Assembly (NCBI RefSeq): GCF_005221325.1
Contig: NZ_CP039888.1
Location: 1,240,001 to 1,304,000 of the forward strand
DNA: 64,000 nt
Direction: 5' to 3'
Source of the DNA: Agrobacterium tumefaciens
Lineage (GTDB): Bacteria; Pseudomonadota; Alphaproteobacteria; Rhizobiales; Rhizobiaceae
The notes beneath the pieces were generated by a model, which was not told where the DNA came from, did no database searches, and saw only the letters and a program-made list of their open reading frames with translations. Positions 1 through 7,900 of this stretch are shown piece after piece; the stretch's first letter is position 1, and every line of letters starts with the position of its first letter. The position numbers were made by a program, and so were the translations under genes.

Positions 1-133
1 CGAATGCCAGCGCCAGGCCAAGGCTGACGACCCAGACGAGAAAGGCAATGACGAAAGGCCGATGACGGCGATAGCTATTGCTCTTGGGACTAACGGGGCT
101 CTTGGCTGGGTTTTTCGGACTGGCGGGGGTCAT
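1..133 (-). CDS. N-terminus of a membrane-anchored protein (partial, runs off the window)
   Basis: Only about the first 44 codons are present; the gene continues past position 1. The start at 133 is preceded by AAGGTG six bases upstream. The visible part is a Lys/Ser/Pro-rich, positively charged segment of about 26 residues followed by one hydrophobic stretch (FVIAFLVWVVSLGLALAF), so it looks like a type II membrane anchor or an uncleaved signal. The family cannot be identified from this fragment. It lies 26 bp downstream of the yaiI stop in the same direction and may be co-transcribed with it. Confidence 0.55.
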   Translation of the reverse strand, partial: MTPASPKNPAKSPVSPKSNSYRRHRPFVIAFLVWVVSLGLALAF

Positions 134-158
134 GGACGACACCTTTCTGTTTGCAGCG

Positions 159-620
159 TCATTTTTTGACACGGCGGCAGAAACGGTCAAGCGTCTCCAG
201 AAAGGCCGAGCGGTCACGCGGTGAAAAGGCCGCGTTATATCCCTTGCTTTCCCCGGTTTCACGCAGATGCGCGCCAAGATCACGCATCGCCGTCGCCATG
301 CCGATATTCGACGGATCGAAAACACGACCCGTCGGTCCCGTCACCAGCGCACCTTTGGCGACGCAGCGGCCGGCGAGAGGCACATCGGCGGTGATGACGA
401 TATCGTTTTCGCCGGCATGCTCGGCAATCCAGTCATCGGCCGCATCGAAACCCGCAGATACGATGACGTTTTTCACCATCGGGTCGCGCGAAGGGCGCAG
501 GCCGGAATTGGCGACAAAGGTTACTTCCAGCCCATGCCGCTCCGCCACCTTGAGGATTTCCGGCTTCACGGGGCAGGCGTCGGCATCGACATAGATTTGC
601 GGGTTTTGCGGCATGGACAC
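159..620 (-). CDS. yaiI: YaiI/YqxD family protein (UPF0178, DUF188)
   Basis: A 153-residue protein with the family's N-terminal signature YVDADACPVK (residues 10-19) and the later DIVITADVPLA segment. The acidic residues resemble a PIN-like nuclease active site, but the biochemical role of the family is not established. Length matches the usual ~150 residues. It is divergent from the DUF5680 gene at 780 and precedes the truncated membrane gene at the left edge. The assignment is by recognisable motifs; function remains unknown. Confidence 0.85.
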   Translation of the reverse strand: MSMPQNPQIYVDADACPVKPEILKVAERHGLEVTFVANSGLRPSRDPMVKNVIVSAGFDAADDWIAEHAGENDIVITADVPLAGRCVAKGALVTGPTGRVFDPSNIGMATAMRDLGAHLRETGESKGYNAAFSPRDRSAFLETLDRFCRRVKK

Positions 621-779
621 TCTTTTGGGGTAATTCCTGCGATGCTTTTAAGGGCAAACGCCGTAATTACCAAGCCCGTCAGCGCTGAAATAGTGGCTCG
701 ACGGCGCACAGGAGGATGCTTGCGACGATCGCTAAAACCGTCTATGTTCACTTTATGTTCTAAATCGTGGAGAGGGTCA

Positions 780-1232
780 ATGCTGGAGGAGTTTATCGTG
801 CAAGCCAAGGCCGCAACATATGTCGGCGGCGGCGATAAATCTTCGACCCCCACGCGTCAGGGGTCGCACGATCTCGGTTATAGAGATGGAGACTGGCACT
901 ATATCGACAGCTATTTCGGAGGAACCGATTTCATCGGCCAGGAGGTCGTCTGGCATCAGGGAACGGCGGTGTGGGCGATGAGTTATTACGGCCGTATCCT
1001 CAGGCCCGATATGATCGACGGCACGACGGCCGGTATGGTTATTCAGCGGTCGCTATCCACGCTCTATCGGGAAGGCCGCTTTCTCGGCGGCTTTACTCAT
1101 CCGGTGGAGAATCTGGTCTATGTCGATACGAATGCGGGTGAATTCGAGTCCTTCACCGGCGTCGAGCGCATTTACCGGGGACATGTCGAGACGTACCGGC
1201 TTGACTATCATGGCGGCATCATAAAGCCATGA
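780..1232 (+). CDS. DUF5680-like small cytosolic protein
   Basis: A 150-residue soluble protein without signal peptide or membrane segment. It starts MLEEFIVQAKAATYVGGGD and contains aromatic- and glycine-rich segments (HDLGYRDGDWHYIDSYFGG, VWAMSYYGRI) typical of the DUF5680 family. The reading frame stays open far upstream, but that part is antisense to yaiI; the ATG at 780 behind a GAGAGG-like site is the sensible start. No function is known for the family; it stands alone between two minus-strand genes. Confidence 0.75.
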   Translation: MLEEFIVQAKAATYVGGGDKSSTPTRQGSHDLGYRDGDWHYIDSYFGGTDFIGQEVVWHQGTAVWAMSYYGRILRPDMIDGTTAGMVIQRSLSTLYREGRFLGGFTHPVENLVYVDTNAGEFESFTGVERIYRGHVETYRLDYHGGIIKP

Positions 1233-1286
1233 GAAGTGCCATGACGGGGGCGATGATGTTTTCACCGCCCCATCACAGGTCTCAGA

Positions 1287-1943
1287 TCAGCCGGGCTGCT
1301 TGGTCTTGCGCAGATAGGGAAGAACCGTGTCATAGGAGCCGAAACGGGCAATCGCATCTTCGTTGGAGACGGCGGCGGTGATGATGACATCCTCTCCCTG
1401 CTTCCAGTTGGCGGGGGTCGCCACCTGGTGTTTGGAGGTGAGCTGGATGGAATCGATGGCGCGGAGAATTTCATGGAAATTGCGGCCGGTGGTCATCGGG
1501 TAGGTGAGGACCAGCTTGATCTTCTTGTCCGGGCCGATGACGAAGACGGAGCGCACGGTGGCGTTATCGGCGGGCGTGCGGCCTTCGGAACTGTCGCCTG
1601 CACCCGCCGGCAGCATGTCATAGAGCTTCGCCACCTTCAGGTCCTTGTCGCCGATCAGCGGATATTCGACATTAAAGCCGGTCGCGGTGCGGATATCGTT
1701 CTTCCATTTTTCATGACTTTCAACCGGATCGACAGAAATGCCGATGATCTTGACGCCGCGTTTTTCGAATTCCGGCTGCAGGCCGCCCATGGCGCCAAGT
1801 TCCGTCGTGCACACGGGCGTGAAGTTTTTCGGATGGGAAAACAGGACCGCCCAGCCATCGCCGATCCAGTCGTGAAAACGCACCGAACCCTGGGTGGTCT
1901 CGGCGGTGAAGTCGGGGGCAATATCGTTGATACGCAGGCTCAT
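1287..1943 (-). CDS. 1-Cys peroxiredoxin (Prx6 type)
   Basis: A 218-residue thiol peroxidase that reduces hydrogen peroxide and alkyl hydroperoxides in the cytosol. The peroxidatic motif is HPKNFTPVCTTELG near residues 37-50, with the catalytic Cys in the P-V-C-T context (usual form PVCTTE). Length and the C-terminal extension (FPICARP-free, ending LPYLRKTKQPG) fit the Prx6 subfamily, which lacks a conserved resolving Cys; no second Cys of the 2-Cys type is seen. Monocistronic, with ~160 bp of non-coding DNA on its 5' side. Substrate preference cannot be read from sequence. Confidence 0.88.
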   Translation of the reverse strand: MSLRINDIAPDFTAETTQGSVRFHDWIGDGWAVLFSHPKNFTPVCTTELGAMGGLQPEFEKRGVKIIGISVDPVESHEKWKNDIRTATGFNVEYPLIGDKDLKVAKLYDMLPAGAGDSSEGRTPADNATVRSVFVIGPDKKIKLVLTYPMTTGRNFHEILRAIDSIQLTSKHQVATPANWKQGEDVIITAAVSNEDAIARFGSYDTVLPYLRKTKQPG

Positions 1944-2107
1944 AGTGTGCTTTCTCCCTGATGTTTTGAACTGAAAATCTGATGGTTCTCGGCAATTCGT
2001 GTCCGACGCAAGAGCTTAGAGTTTTTGCCCGAAATGGCCAGAGCTTTTCACTCCCTGCCGATGACTAAGTAGGCGAGGGCCTGACTGTGCAGACCCTCAC
2101 GCTGCCC

Positions 2108-2728
2108 TCAGAGACCCATCATCGCCGGTTTCCAGAACCGCTCCCGATCAAGCCCGTCGTGGCACTCGATCACGATCCGTGTGCCGTTCCTGAGACGCCG
2201 CCGCAAAAGACCTGATTGCGCCCGTATCTGCCCGCCTTCATGAAGCTTCTGCAGCATCGAGCGTGAAAGCCCCAGTTCGGAGGCCAGCAGGCGATCGAGG
2301 CGTATGCCAGCCGGAAACGGAACCGCGAGATCGATCTCGGCCGCGGCCCAGTAGGGAGGTTCGTTCCGTATCTTTTTCCCGATATCGAACTCCGGAAACT
2401 CGTCGACACGCTGCGACTTGCGTCTCAACGCCTCGAGGTTGAAGGTTTCGGCTCTTATCCATTGCGGATCGTTGGACTGTAGTGCCTCCAGAACAGGTGG
2501 GCTTATGTCGCGAACATTCTGCCGCTCGAAGATTGGCCGGTTCCAGCTTTTGTCGCAGATCAGGCATCTGTAGATGAGCCAGGCATCGAGTTTACGGCCA
2601 TTGGCATTGAGTCGGATCTTGCCGCTGGCCTGAAATGCCCTCAGCTCACCGCATCCGTTGCAGGCAAGCCAGGGCTGGGGCGCCGTTCTTGGCGTGATGG
2701 TCCATTGGACCCGAAGGAGGTTGCACAT
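2108..2728 (-). CDS. DUF1062 family protein with two Cys pairs
   Basis: About 206 residues from the ATG at 2728; an upstream in-frame ATG exists but would add a low-complexity leader, and family members begin close to MCNLLRVQWTI. The N-terminal third has CNGCG and CLICDKSW, a zinc-ribbon-like pair of CxxC motifs. The C-terminal half has an S4-like segment (IRLDRLLASELGLSRSMLQKL), suggesting nucleic-acid or RNA binding. DUF1062 has no assigned function. It is transcribed away from a 375-bp gap with no convincing gene. Confidence 0.75.
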   Translation of the reverse strand: MCNLLRVQWTITPRTAPQPWLACNGCGELRAFQASGKIRLNANGRKLDAWLIYRCLICDKSWNRPIFERQNVRDISPPVLEALQSNDPQWIRAETFNLEALRRKSQRVDEFPEFDIGKKIRNEPPYWAAAEIDLAVPFPAGIRLDRLLASELGLSRSMLQKLHEGGQIRAQSGLLRRRLRNGTRIVIECHDGLDRERFWKPAMMGL

Positions 2729-3103
2729 TGTGTCTTGGTCTTCCGTCTGGAAGTCCACCAAGATGGTGCAGGAGAAAACCCTTGCGGGTGCGGCGTGGCG
2801 ATGTCCTGGGTGGGCGAAGAGCGGAGACAGCAGGGCTGTGCAAGGCACATTTTAACAATGCCAGACCGGTCTCTTGCCACCACCCGATGAACATGATCAT
2901 ACGCCGACAGCCCGTGGCTATCCGCAATACGGGTGAAACTGGATTGAGACCGGTATTTACTTAGGCAAAGTCTACCTCGATGCGCCAATGCTCTTCGCGG
3001 GCGACGATAACAAATGATGGCCCAGAGAGGGAGTCCTCCCGCATTCTGCGGCTGAAACAAGTTATGCCTGCAGCTTTTGCGCAACTCTTCGAATTGGCAG
3101 GCT
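2729..3103. other. Gene-poor stretch, possible decayed coding DNA
   Basis: No start-to-stop gene with a ribosome binding site is visible in these 375 bases. One minus-strand frame reads peptide-like text (FTRIADSHGLSAYDHVHRVV) without a credible start and runs out of frame, so this may be the remnant of a lost gene, but no family could be named. Confidence 0.3.
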
Positions 3104-3748
3104 TTATTGTCCGGAGGAAATTTCGTGATGGCTGGCATTCGAGGTTACCAGAAGGGGAACCATGCGACGAAGGGTCGGATCTCTACGAATGAAATGGTGC
3201 CATAGCGCCGCTATCACATGCAGAAGGACGATAACGGCAGCGAGATAGGCGAGGGTGGCGTGAACGTCACTCCAGAAGGCCTCGGCCTGATCTGAAATCT
3301 CCATCGGCAATCCCGGAATGACGACGAGATCAAAGACGTAGCTGGGGATTTGCAAGGGAGAGCTCGACGCCACTGCCCAACCGGCGAGGGGAACGGCCAG
3401 GGTCAGGAACAGCAACGCCGCATGAGCGATCCGCGCGGCGAAGCTCGAAACCGGACCTTCGCCATCGACAGCCCGCGGCTTTCGGCTGAAAACCGACCAG
3501 ATGCAACGCGGCACTGCGAGCGCCAGCACCAGAAATCCGATCGACTTGTGGTACTGAAAAAGATCGAACTGGAGCACCGGATCGATGCTGTCGCGGCTCA
3601 TCAGATATCCCAATGCGAGCTGTGCTACGAAAAGGATCGCGATAGTCCAATGGAACGCGATCGCCACCAGTGCAAAGGAGGAGGGCGTGTTGCGCCAGCT
3701 GCGTCCAACAGCCGGGGCACTCTCTGAATTGTCGCCAGAATATTGCAT
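3104..3748 (-). CDS. Cytochrome b561 family membrane protein
   Basis: A 214-residue inner-membrane diheme cytochrome of the bacterial b561 type, which moves electrons between quinone and a periplasmic partner. Four hydrophobic helices are visible at about residues 25-50, 65-85, 105-130 and 160-185. Candidate heme-ligand histidines lie in FHWTIAI, QYHKSIG, DVHATLAY and LLHVIAALWHH. It is the last gene of a minus-strand operon behind an ECF sigma factor and its anti-sigma factor, with 3 bp between the anti-sigma stop and its start. Cytochrome b561 plus YceI is a recurring stress-response pairing; the redox partner is inferred only. Confidence 0.85.
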   Translation of the reverse strand: MQYSGDNSESAPAVGRSWRNTPSSFALVAIAFHWTIAILFVAQLALGYLMSRDSIDPVLQFDLFQYHKSIGFLVLALAVPRCIWSVFSRKPRAVDGEGPVSSFAARIAHAALLFLTLAVPLAGWAVASSSPLQIPSYVFDLVVIPGLPMEISDQAEAFWSDVHATLAYLAAVIVLLHVIAALWHHFIRRDPTLRRMVPLLVTSNASHHEISSGQ

Positions 3749-3751
3749 CGG

Positions 3752-4528
3752 TTAACTCAGCTGTTGGTAGGTGTCTTTGGCGATGGCGTCCATGCGGTCC
3801 GTCGGCAGATTGCCGACCAGAGCGCAGCGGATCATTTCGTCATCCCAGGACACTGTCTCCAGCGAACCGACACTGGAGCGCCGCATAGCGGTGTCGCTCG
3901 AGTCAGCCGCAGCAACGATGTAAAGCGTGACACGCTGCCCGCCTTTGTCTTCGTACATAAGCTGGGCGGCAGGGCCTTCGGAGCCGGGCAGCACACGGCC
4001 ACCAACGAGGGAGAGGCCATGACGAGTGAGATCGGGGATATTGATTTTACGGTCCAGCCGCTTCGAGAGCCATTTCGGCAGGTTCTGGGCATCTTCGCTA
4101 TCGGCGCGGACCTCCACCGGATGAAGAACGTCGCTAGCAAACAGCTTATGTGCCTGCGTTGCATCCGCCACGATGGAAGCAGGTCCGGCAACCTCGGATA
4201 CAAGCCCACGCCCGAACCAGCCGCCTGTCAGCCCGACGGCAAGAACAATGACGGCTGCCGCCGCCCTGTTGCGCCAGTCGGCCCGCCCCGATCGCATGCG
4301 CCGCTCAATGCGGTATACATCGAGACGATCGGGCAAGACATTGGTGTCGAGAGGACCATAGAGAGCCGTCAGCGTCGCATTCTGCTGCTGCCACATCTTG
4401 ACCTTGCGTGCGTCGGCCGGATTGGAGGTGAGGTGGGCACGAACGGCATCGCGCCTGTCGTCTTCAAGCTGCCCATCGACATAGGAGATGAGATCGGCTT
4501 CGGTTATCTGTGGATCGCTGCCGGTCAT
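3752..4528 (-). CDS. Membrane-anchored anti-sigma factor
   Basis: A 258-residue protein with an N-terminal cytosolic domain (residues 1-85, beginning ITEADLISYVDGQLEDDRR, the usual anti-sigma helix opening). A single membrane segment follows at about residues 88-105 (AAAAVIVLAVGLTGGWF), then a periplasmic domain. No HxxxCxxC zinc motif is present, so it is not a zinc-type (ZAS) anti-sigma factor. Its start overlaps the sigma-factor stop by an ATGA (4525-4528), giving coupled translation. Expected role: hold the ECF sigma factor at the membrane until an envelope or oxidative signal arrives. Confidence 0.82.
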   Translation of the reverse strand: MTGSDPQITEADLISYVDGQLEDDRRDAVRAHLTSNPADARKVKMWQQQNATLTALYGPLDTNVLPDRLDVYRIERRMRSGRADWRNRAAAAVIVLAVGLTGGWFGRGLVSEVAGPASIVADATQAHKLFASDVLHPVEVRADSEDAQNLPKWLSKRLDRKINIPDLTRHGLSLVGGRVLPGSEGPAAQLMYEDKGGQRVTLYIVAAADSSDTAMRRSSVGSLETVSWDDEMIRCALVGNLPTDRMDAIAKDTYQQLS

Positions 4529-5031
4529 TTTATCACCTTGAGATTTGGCTGGTCTTCCTGGGTCATGCGGGCAAGCTCCGTTCGGGCCCGCCCCAGCCGG
4601 GACATCAGTGTGCCAAGGGGAATTTCAAGAATCTCTGCGGCTTCCGCATAGGTCAGGCCTTCGACAACGACGAGGAGAAGCGCCTCACGGTGTTCGCCGG
4701 ACAGTTTTTCGATGGCGCGTGCCATTTCCGCAAGGGCGACCCGACCCGTCTGGGCCGCCGGAACAACCAGTTGTTCCGCAGCATCGTCAATCGGGATCTG
4801 CCGGGGCCGGCGTTTGCTGCCGCGCAGATTGTTGCGGTAGACATTAACAAGCACCCGATACAACCAAGGACGCAACGGACCCTGCGGTCGCCACAATGCC
4901 TTTTTTCGGATCGCTCTTTCCAGGCAGTCCTGGACGAGATCGTCAGCCGTGTCGCGATCATGCGTCAATGCATTCGCATAACGCCGGAGCGCTGGTATGC
5001 AACTTGTCATCTCGTCCAGAAAGTCCGGCAT
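4525..5031 (-). CDS. RNA polymerase ECF sigma factor
   Basis: A 168-residue group IV sigma factor. Region 2 is visible as ANALTHDRDTADDLVQDCLE (about residues 18-37), with the LYRVLVNVYRN segment after it. Region 4 is near the C-terminus (GEHREALLLVVVEGLTYAEA and EILEIPLGTLMSRLGRAR). The ATG at 5031 opens MPDFLDEM; an earlier in-frame start would overlap the preceding gene. It lies 5 bp after the COG4315 gene and overlaps the anti-sigma gene by 4 bp. It probably drives its own operon and yceI from the motif described at 5477-5501 and 6144-6168. Confidence 0.9.
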   Translation of the reverse strand: MPDFLDEMTSCIPALRRYANALTHDRDTADDLVQDCLERAIRKKALWRPQGPLRPWLYRVLVNVYRNNLRGSKRRPRQIPIDDAAEQLVVPAAQTGRVALAEMARAIEKLSGEHREALLLVVVEGLTYAEAAEILEIPLGTLMSRLGRARTELARMTQEDQPNLKVIK

Positions 5032-5036
5032 TGCCG

Positions 5037-5426
5037 TTACTCCTTGGCAACGTGCCAAACGCCGCCGACGCCATCGCCTGTGATGTCGCCGGGTTTCTTG
5101 TCCATCTGCCAGCGATAAAGCGGCTTTCCGTCATGCGACCACTGCATCGTGCCGTCCTTGCGGGCGATCGGTTTGTAGTCGCCGTCTGCCTTGTTGGTTT
5201 TCAGGGCGGTGAGGGGTGGCCATTTTTTCGCGCAGCCATCATAGCAAGCCGATGAGGCGTCACCGTCATTGTCGAATGTATAGAGCGTCATGCCCTTGGT
5301 GTCGGTGAGGATAGTGCCCTTGGCCGTTGCCTTTTCAATCACCGCGCCACCGGCATAAGGCTCGGCAAGGGCGGCAGTGGAGGCGAGCGCCAGGGCGCCG
5401 GCCAAAACGAATTGATGTGCACGCAT
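5037..5426 (-). CDS. Exported COG4315-type protein (secreted repeat domain)
   Basis: A 129-residue protein with a clear Sec signal peptide (MRAHQFVLAGALALASTAALA, cleavage after about residue 21). The mature part has the family pattern: GMTLYTFDNDG, ACYDGCAKKWPPL and PLYRWQMDKKPGDITGDG, ending GGVWHVAK. The two Cys probably form a disulfide in the periplasm. Function of the family is unknown, although it often accompanies ECF sigma/anti-sigma pairs. It is the first gene of the operon COG4315-sigma-anti-sigma-cytochrome b561. Confidence 0.85.
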   Translation of the reverse strand: MRAHQFVLAGALALASTAALAEPYAGGAVIEKATAKGTILTDTKGMTLYTFDNDGDASSACYDGCAKKWPPLTALKTNKADGDYKPIARKDGTMQWSHDGKPLYRWQMDKKPGDITGDGVGGVWHVAKE

Positions 5427-5476
5427 GAGATAGTCCTTTGAGGAAACGGATCGGACAAGGCGCCGATACTGGATAA

Positions 5477-5501
5477 AACACCGGCCGGCGGAATTTATTC
5501 C
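5477..5501 (-). promoter_or_regulatory. Candidate ECF-type promoter of the COG4315-sigma operon
   Basis: On the minus strand the sequence reads GGAATAAA, 11 bases, then GGTGTT, ending about 51 bp upstream of the COG4315 start. The same two boxes with the same 11-base gap lie upstream of yceI. A GGAA-type -35 and a GTGTT/-10 box are typical of ECF sigma factors. Confidence 0.55.
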
Positions 5502-5536
5502 CCGCCTCGCTGACTTTTTGGTGCGTCTGCCGCTTT

Positions 5537-6103
5537 TTATCTGACGCCCTTCAGATTGATGTCGAACGCCACCATATTCGAATAGAGCGGCACACCGACG
5601 CCCATGCCATAGGGCATGCGGGGGATATTGCCAGTGACATGGAAGGTGACCGATCCCTTTTGCTGTTCAATAAATGTCGCGTGAAAGGTCTCGGGTCGGG
5701 ATACGCCTTTGGCGGTCAATATGCCTTCGACCACCGCGCTGCGCGGTCCATCCTGAATGACCCGGTTGGAGCGAAACACGATCTGCGGATAGGCGGCGAC
5801 ATTAAAAACCGCGCTGGATTTCAGGAAGTTTTCCACCCGCTCTTGCCCCGTCTTCACGCTGGACGGATTCAGGCTGATTTCCACGTAAGACTTCGCCGGC
5901 TGGTCCGGATCGATGTCGAACCGGCCGGTTATGTCGAGGATTGCACCCTTGATTCCCGGACCGGCAACCTGGTCGATTGAAAACCCGATATGGGACGCGG
6001 GATCGATGCGATACCGTCCGGCAGCAGACGAGAACGGGCTGGCGGAGACCGGAGTGCACGCCAGTGCCGCCATCAGGAAAGTGAGGGAGTAGGTGTATTT
6101 CAC
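5537..6103 (-). CDS. yceI: YceI family periplasmic protein
   Basis: 188 residues from a GTG start at 6103, chosen because AAAGGAAC lies seven bases upstream and the product then opens with a clean signal peptide (MKYTYSLTFLMAALACTPVSA). The mature domain is a lipocalin-like YceI barrel (YRIDPASHIGFSIDQVAG, EISLNPSSVKTG, FHVTGNIPRMPYGMG). YceI proteins bind isoprenoid or quinone-like lipids in the periplasm. It shares its promoter motif with the sigma operon next door and, with cytochrome b561, probably forms one stress regulon. Its promoter is only ~75 bp from the prophage boundary. Confidence 0.88.
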   Translation of the reverse strand: MKYTYSLTFLMAALACTPVSASPFSSAAGRYRIDPASHIGFSIDQVAGPGIKGAILDITGRFDIDPDQPAKSYVEISLNPSSVKTGQERVENFLKSSAVFNVAAYPQIVFRSNRVIQDGPRSAVVEGILTAKGVSRPETFHATFIEQQKGSVTFHVTGNIPRMPYGMGVGVPLYSNMVAFDINLKGVR

Positions 6104-6143
6104 GGCGGAGGTTCCTTTGTGAGTACGTGGTCGCACTCAGAAG

Positions 6144-6168
6144 AACACCGCAGGGAAGCATTTAATCC
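6144..6168 (-). promoter_or_regulatory. Candidate ECF-type promoter of yceI
   Basis: The minus strand reads GGATTAAA, 11 bases, then GGTGTT, about 41 bp upstream of the yceI GTG start. It matches the motif at 5477-5501 in both boxes (one mismatch) and in spacing. Confidence 0.55.
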
Positions 6169-6240
6169 ATGTGATTGGCGATAGATCGTCAAATAGGTGC
6201 AATCCGATCAGCCACAGAAACGCAATCTATCGTGATACAA

Positions 6241-6268
6241 TAATCGCATAAGATAGATTGTGGAATTT
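6241..6268 (+). repeat. dif: dif-like Xer site, left end of the microvirus prophage
   Basis: XerC-type arm TAATCGCATAA (6241-6251), six-base centre GATAGA (6252-6257), XerD-type arm TTGTGGAATTT (6258-6268). The layout is that of bacterial dif: arm ending GCATAA, six-base centre, arm beginning TTATG. The XerD arm here has TTGTG instead of TTATG. It pairs with the direct copy at 12255-12282. Confidence 0.82.
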
Positions 6269-6382
6269 CAGAGGTTTAGTGACAGTGTATATTCATACAC
6301 TTGAGTAACTCACGTTACATAATCTGTGTGAACTGATTTGGGGTCACTCGTCAAGCATTAGAATGAACTTCCCAACACTTTA
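6269..6382. other. Non-coding end of the microvirus with two short hairpins
   Basis: No gene. Two perfect small inverted repeats sit side by side: GTGTAT-ATTC-ATACAC (6285-6300) and GTAAC-TCAC-GTTAC (6305-6318). In circular or single-stranded phage DNA these lie next to the Xer site and could be promoter, origin or protein-binding elements. Confidence 0.4.
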
Positions 6383-6874
6383 TTAACACCACGGCACAAA
6401 GGATTTTCTACCTCCGCCGCCGCCCTTCGAACGGGCTGCTTTTTTGCTGTCTGGACGCTTTTTGCACACTGGTAGATCGCGCGCCTTTTCAGACGACTTC
6501 CTTGCGTCAGGCTCAGGTGTGCTTGGAGCTAAGGACAGCTGTGATACTTGGCGGGGAGGGTGTGCCGTTTTTACGACCGGCTTCCTAACGGGCGCATACT
6601 TCGGCTTTGGCTTCGCCGCCTTCGGTCGTGATATCGAGGGAAGAGACGAGACAGGCCGAAGCGATGTTTTCACATCGACATAATTCGTCCTGGGGGAATT
6701 GCGCTTCACCGTAACCCGCAGGGCCGGTTCAGCTACCCGCCTCACCTGAAAGGCGAGGGCAGGACCTACAGTTCTATCGGGACTGTAGGAACGTGAGTTT
6801 GAAACCCGGCGAGACGCCACAGGCGTTCTGTCTCGTACGGGTTGTGACTTTTTGGCTTTATTTTTACGTGCCAT
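6383..6874 (-). CDS. Basic, proline-rich microvirus protein of unknown function
   Basis: A 163-residue, strongly basic, low-complexity protein rich in Lys, Arg, Pro and Ser, with no predicted membrane segment. It ends with a glycine run and the motif RKSFVPWC. Its first 109 bases overlap the 3' end of rep in another frame, a usual microvirus economy. Composition suggests nucleic-acid binding. It is the last phage gene before the left Xer site. No homologue is recognised with certainty. Confidence 0.7.
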   Translation of the reverse strand: MARKNKAKKSQPVRDRTPVASRRVSNSRSYSPDRTVGPALAFQVRRVAEPALRVTVKRNSPRTNYVDVKTSLRPVSSLPSISRPKAAKPKPKYAPVRKPVVKTAHPPRQVSQLSLAPSTPEPDARKSSEKARDLPVCKKRPDSKKAARSKGGGGGRKSFVPWC

Positions 6875-7842
6875 CCGGCATCTCCCTCATGATCGATTGA
6901 GAACCACAGCCGGACACCGGCAGTGGCGGTGAAGTAGCAGTTTGCTTTTTCGCAAAACTGCACAATTGCCCCTTCGAATGGCGGGGCGACGGGGACAGGC
7001 CCCTTAGAGCGGTGCTCTGAATAAAGGAACTCATCGTACACGGGCGTAGCTCCGGTATCGAGGAAGTCCCAAATGATCTCACTGCGGGGAGGGAGATCAC
7101 CATGCTTTTCATCCCAAATGTCGATGAAATATTGCAGGAAGTTTTCCGCCGTTTTTCCGGTCATGTGGAACTGAACCGGCTTGGCCGCTTCCCGAAACTG
7201 CTTATGCGTTTTGGCGCGAAGTGTCCGGGGGACACGGCGCACATCGGGGAAGCCGTACATGAGCGTCTGCGGGGACAGGCCCGCATCGAGATATTCATGC
7301 GCAAGGCGCTTGAAATACTCATGCCCAAGCGGCGGCTTCTTGGAAACCATCGGCCCCCATCCTTGCTGTTCTTCGTCAGCAGCGTCTTTCAGAAGGTACT
7401 TGCACGCATAGCGCACCGCCTCCGGCGTGGACTTGTCCCAATAGGACCAGCCATGCGGCCAATGTTTTTCCATGAAGTTTTCTCTCAACTGATGGTCGGG
7501 GACAGGCCCCTGCCAGTAGAGAATAATGTGCCAATGCGCGCGGCCCTTCATGGAGCCGTATTCGCCTACGACGAAATACCGAACGGGAAACCCATCGGCG
7601 CGGAGATACTTCAGGTATTTTTGCACATCGGAGTAAGTCAGAACCGCAGCACGGATATGATCGATATCGCCCGTTGTGCGATCCTGCCCATAGGTCAGGG
7701 TTACGACATGCGAGGCAGTTGCAGTCTTACTTTCGGCAATGTTTCGGCCAACCCAATCGTCAACTTTGGTTTCCCGACATTGCCAGCATTCGCGACAGGC
7801 CACGACGCCGACATCGCTAATTTTTACCGGGTTCAAACACAT
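6766..7842 (-). CDS. Microvirus replication initiation protein (Rep, VP4-like)
   Basis: 358 residues from the ATG at 7842 (opening MCLNPVKISDVG); an in-frame TTG at 7881 is less likely. Features of HUH-type rolling-circle initiators of Microviridae: N-terminal CRECWQCRE, the metal-binding HxH in MKGRAHWHIILYW, and the downstream Tyr/Lys motif AVRYACKYLLKD holding the candidate nicking tyrosine(s). The enzyme nicks the replicative form to start rolling-circle replication. It lies 159 bp after the peptidase gene, separated by a long perfect hairpin that may hold the origin. Confidence 0.88.
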   Translation of the reverse strand: MCLNPVKISDVGVVACRECWQCRETKVDDWVGRNIAESKTATASHVVTLTYGQDRTTGDIDHIRAAVLTYSDVQKYLKYLRADGFPVRYFVVGEYGSMKGRAHWHIILYWQGPVPDHQLRENFMEKHWPHGWSYWDKSTPEAVRYACKYLLKDAADEEQQGWGPMVSKKPPLGHEYFKRLAHEYLDAGLSPQTLMYGFPDVRRVPRTLRAKTHKQFREAAKPVQFHMTGKTAENFLQYFIDIWDEKHGDLPPRSEIIWDFLDTGATPVYDEFLYSEHRSKGPVPVAPPFEGAIVQFCEKANCYFTATAGVRLWFSIDHEGDAGWHVKIKPKSHNPYETERLWRLAGFQTHVPTVPIEL

Positions 7843-7900
7843 GCGTTTTCGTGTCCTGTCACTAAATGCACCTATTACCAAGGGTGGTGTTTCCGCCGCG

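Noticed and set aside
267..779. Long upstream extension of the DUF5680 frame
   Set aside because: The extension is antisense to yaiI and is low-complexity Arg-rich; the ATG at 780 gives the family-like protein.
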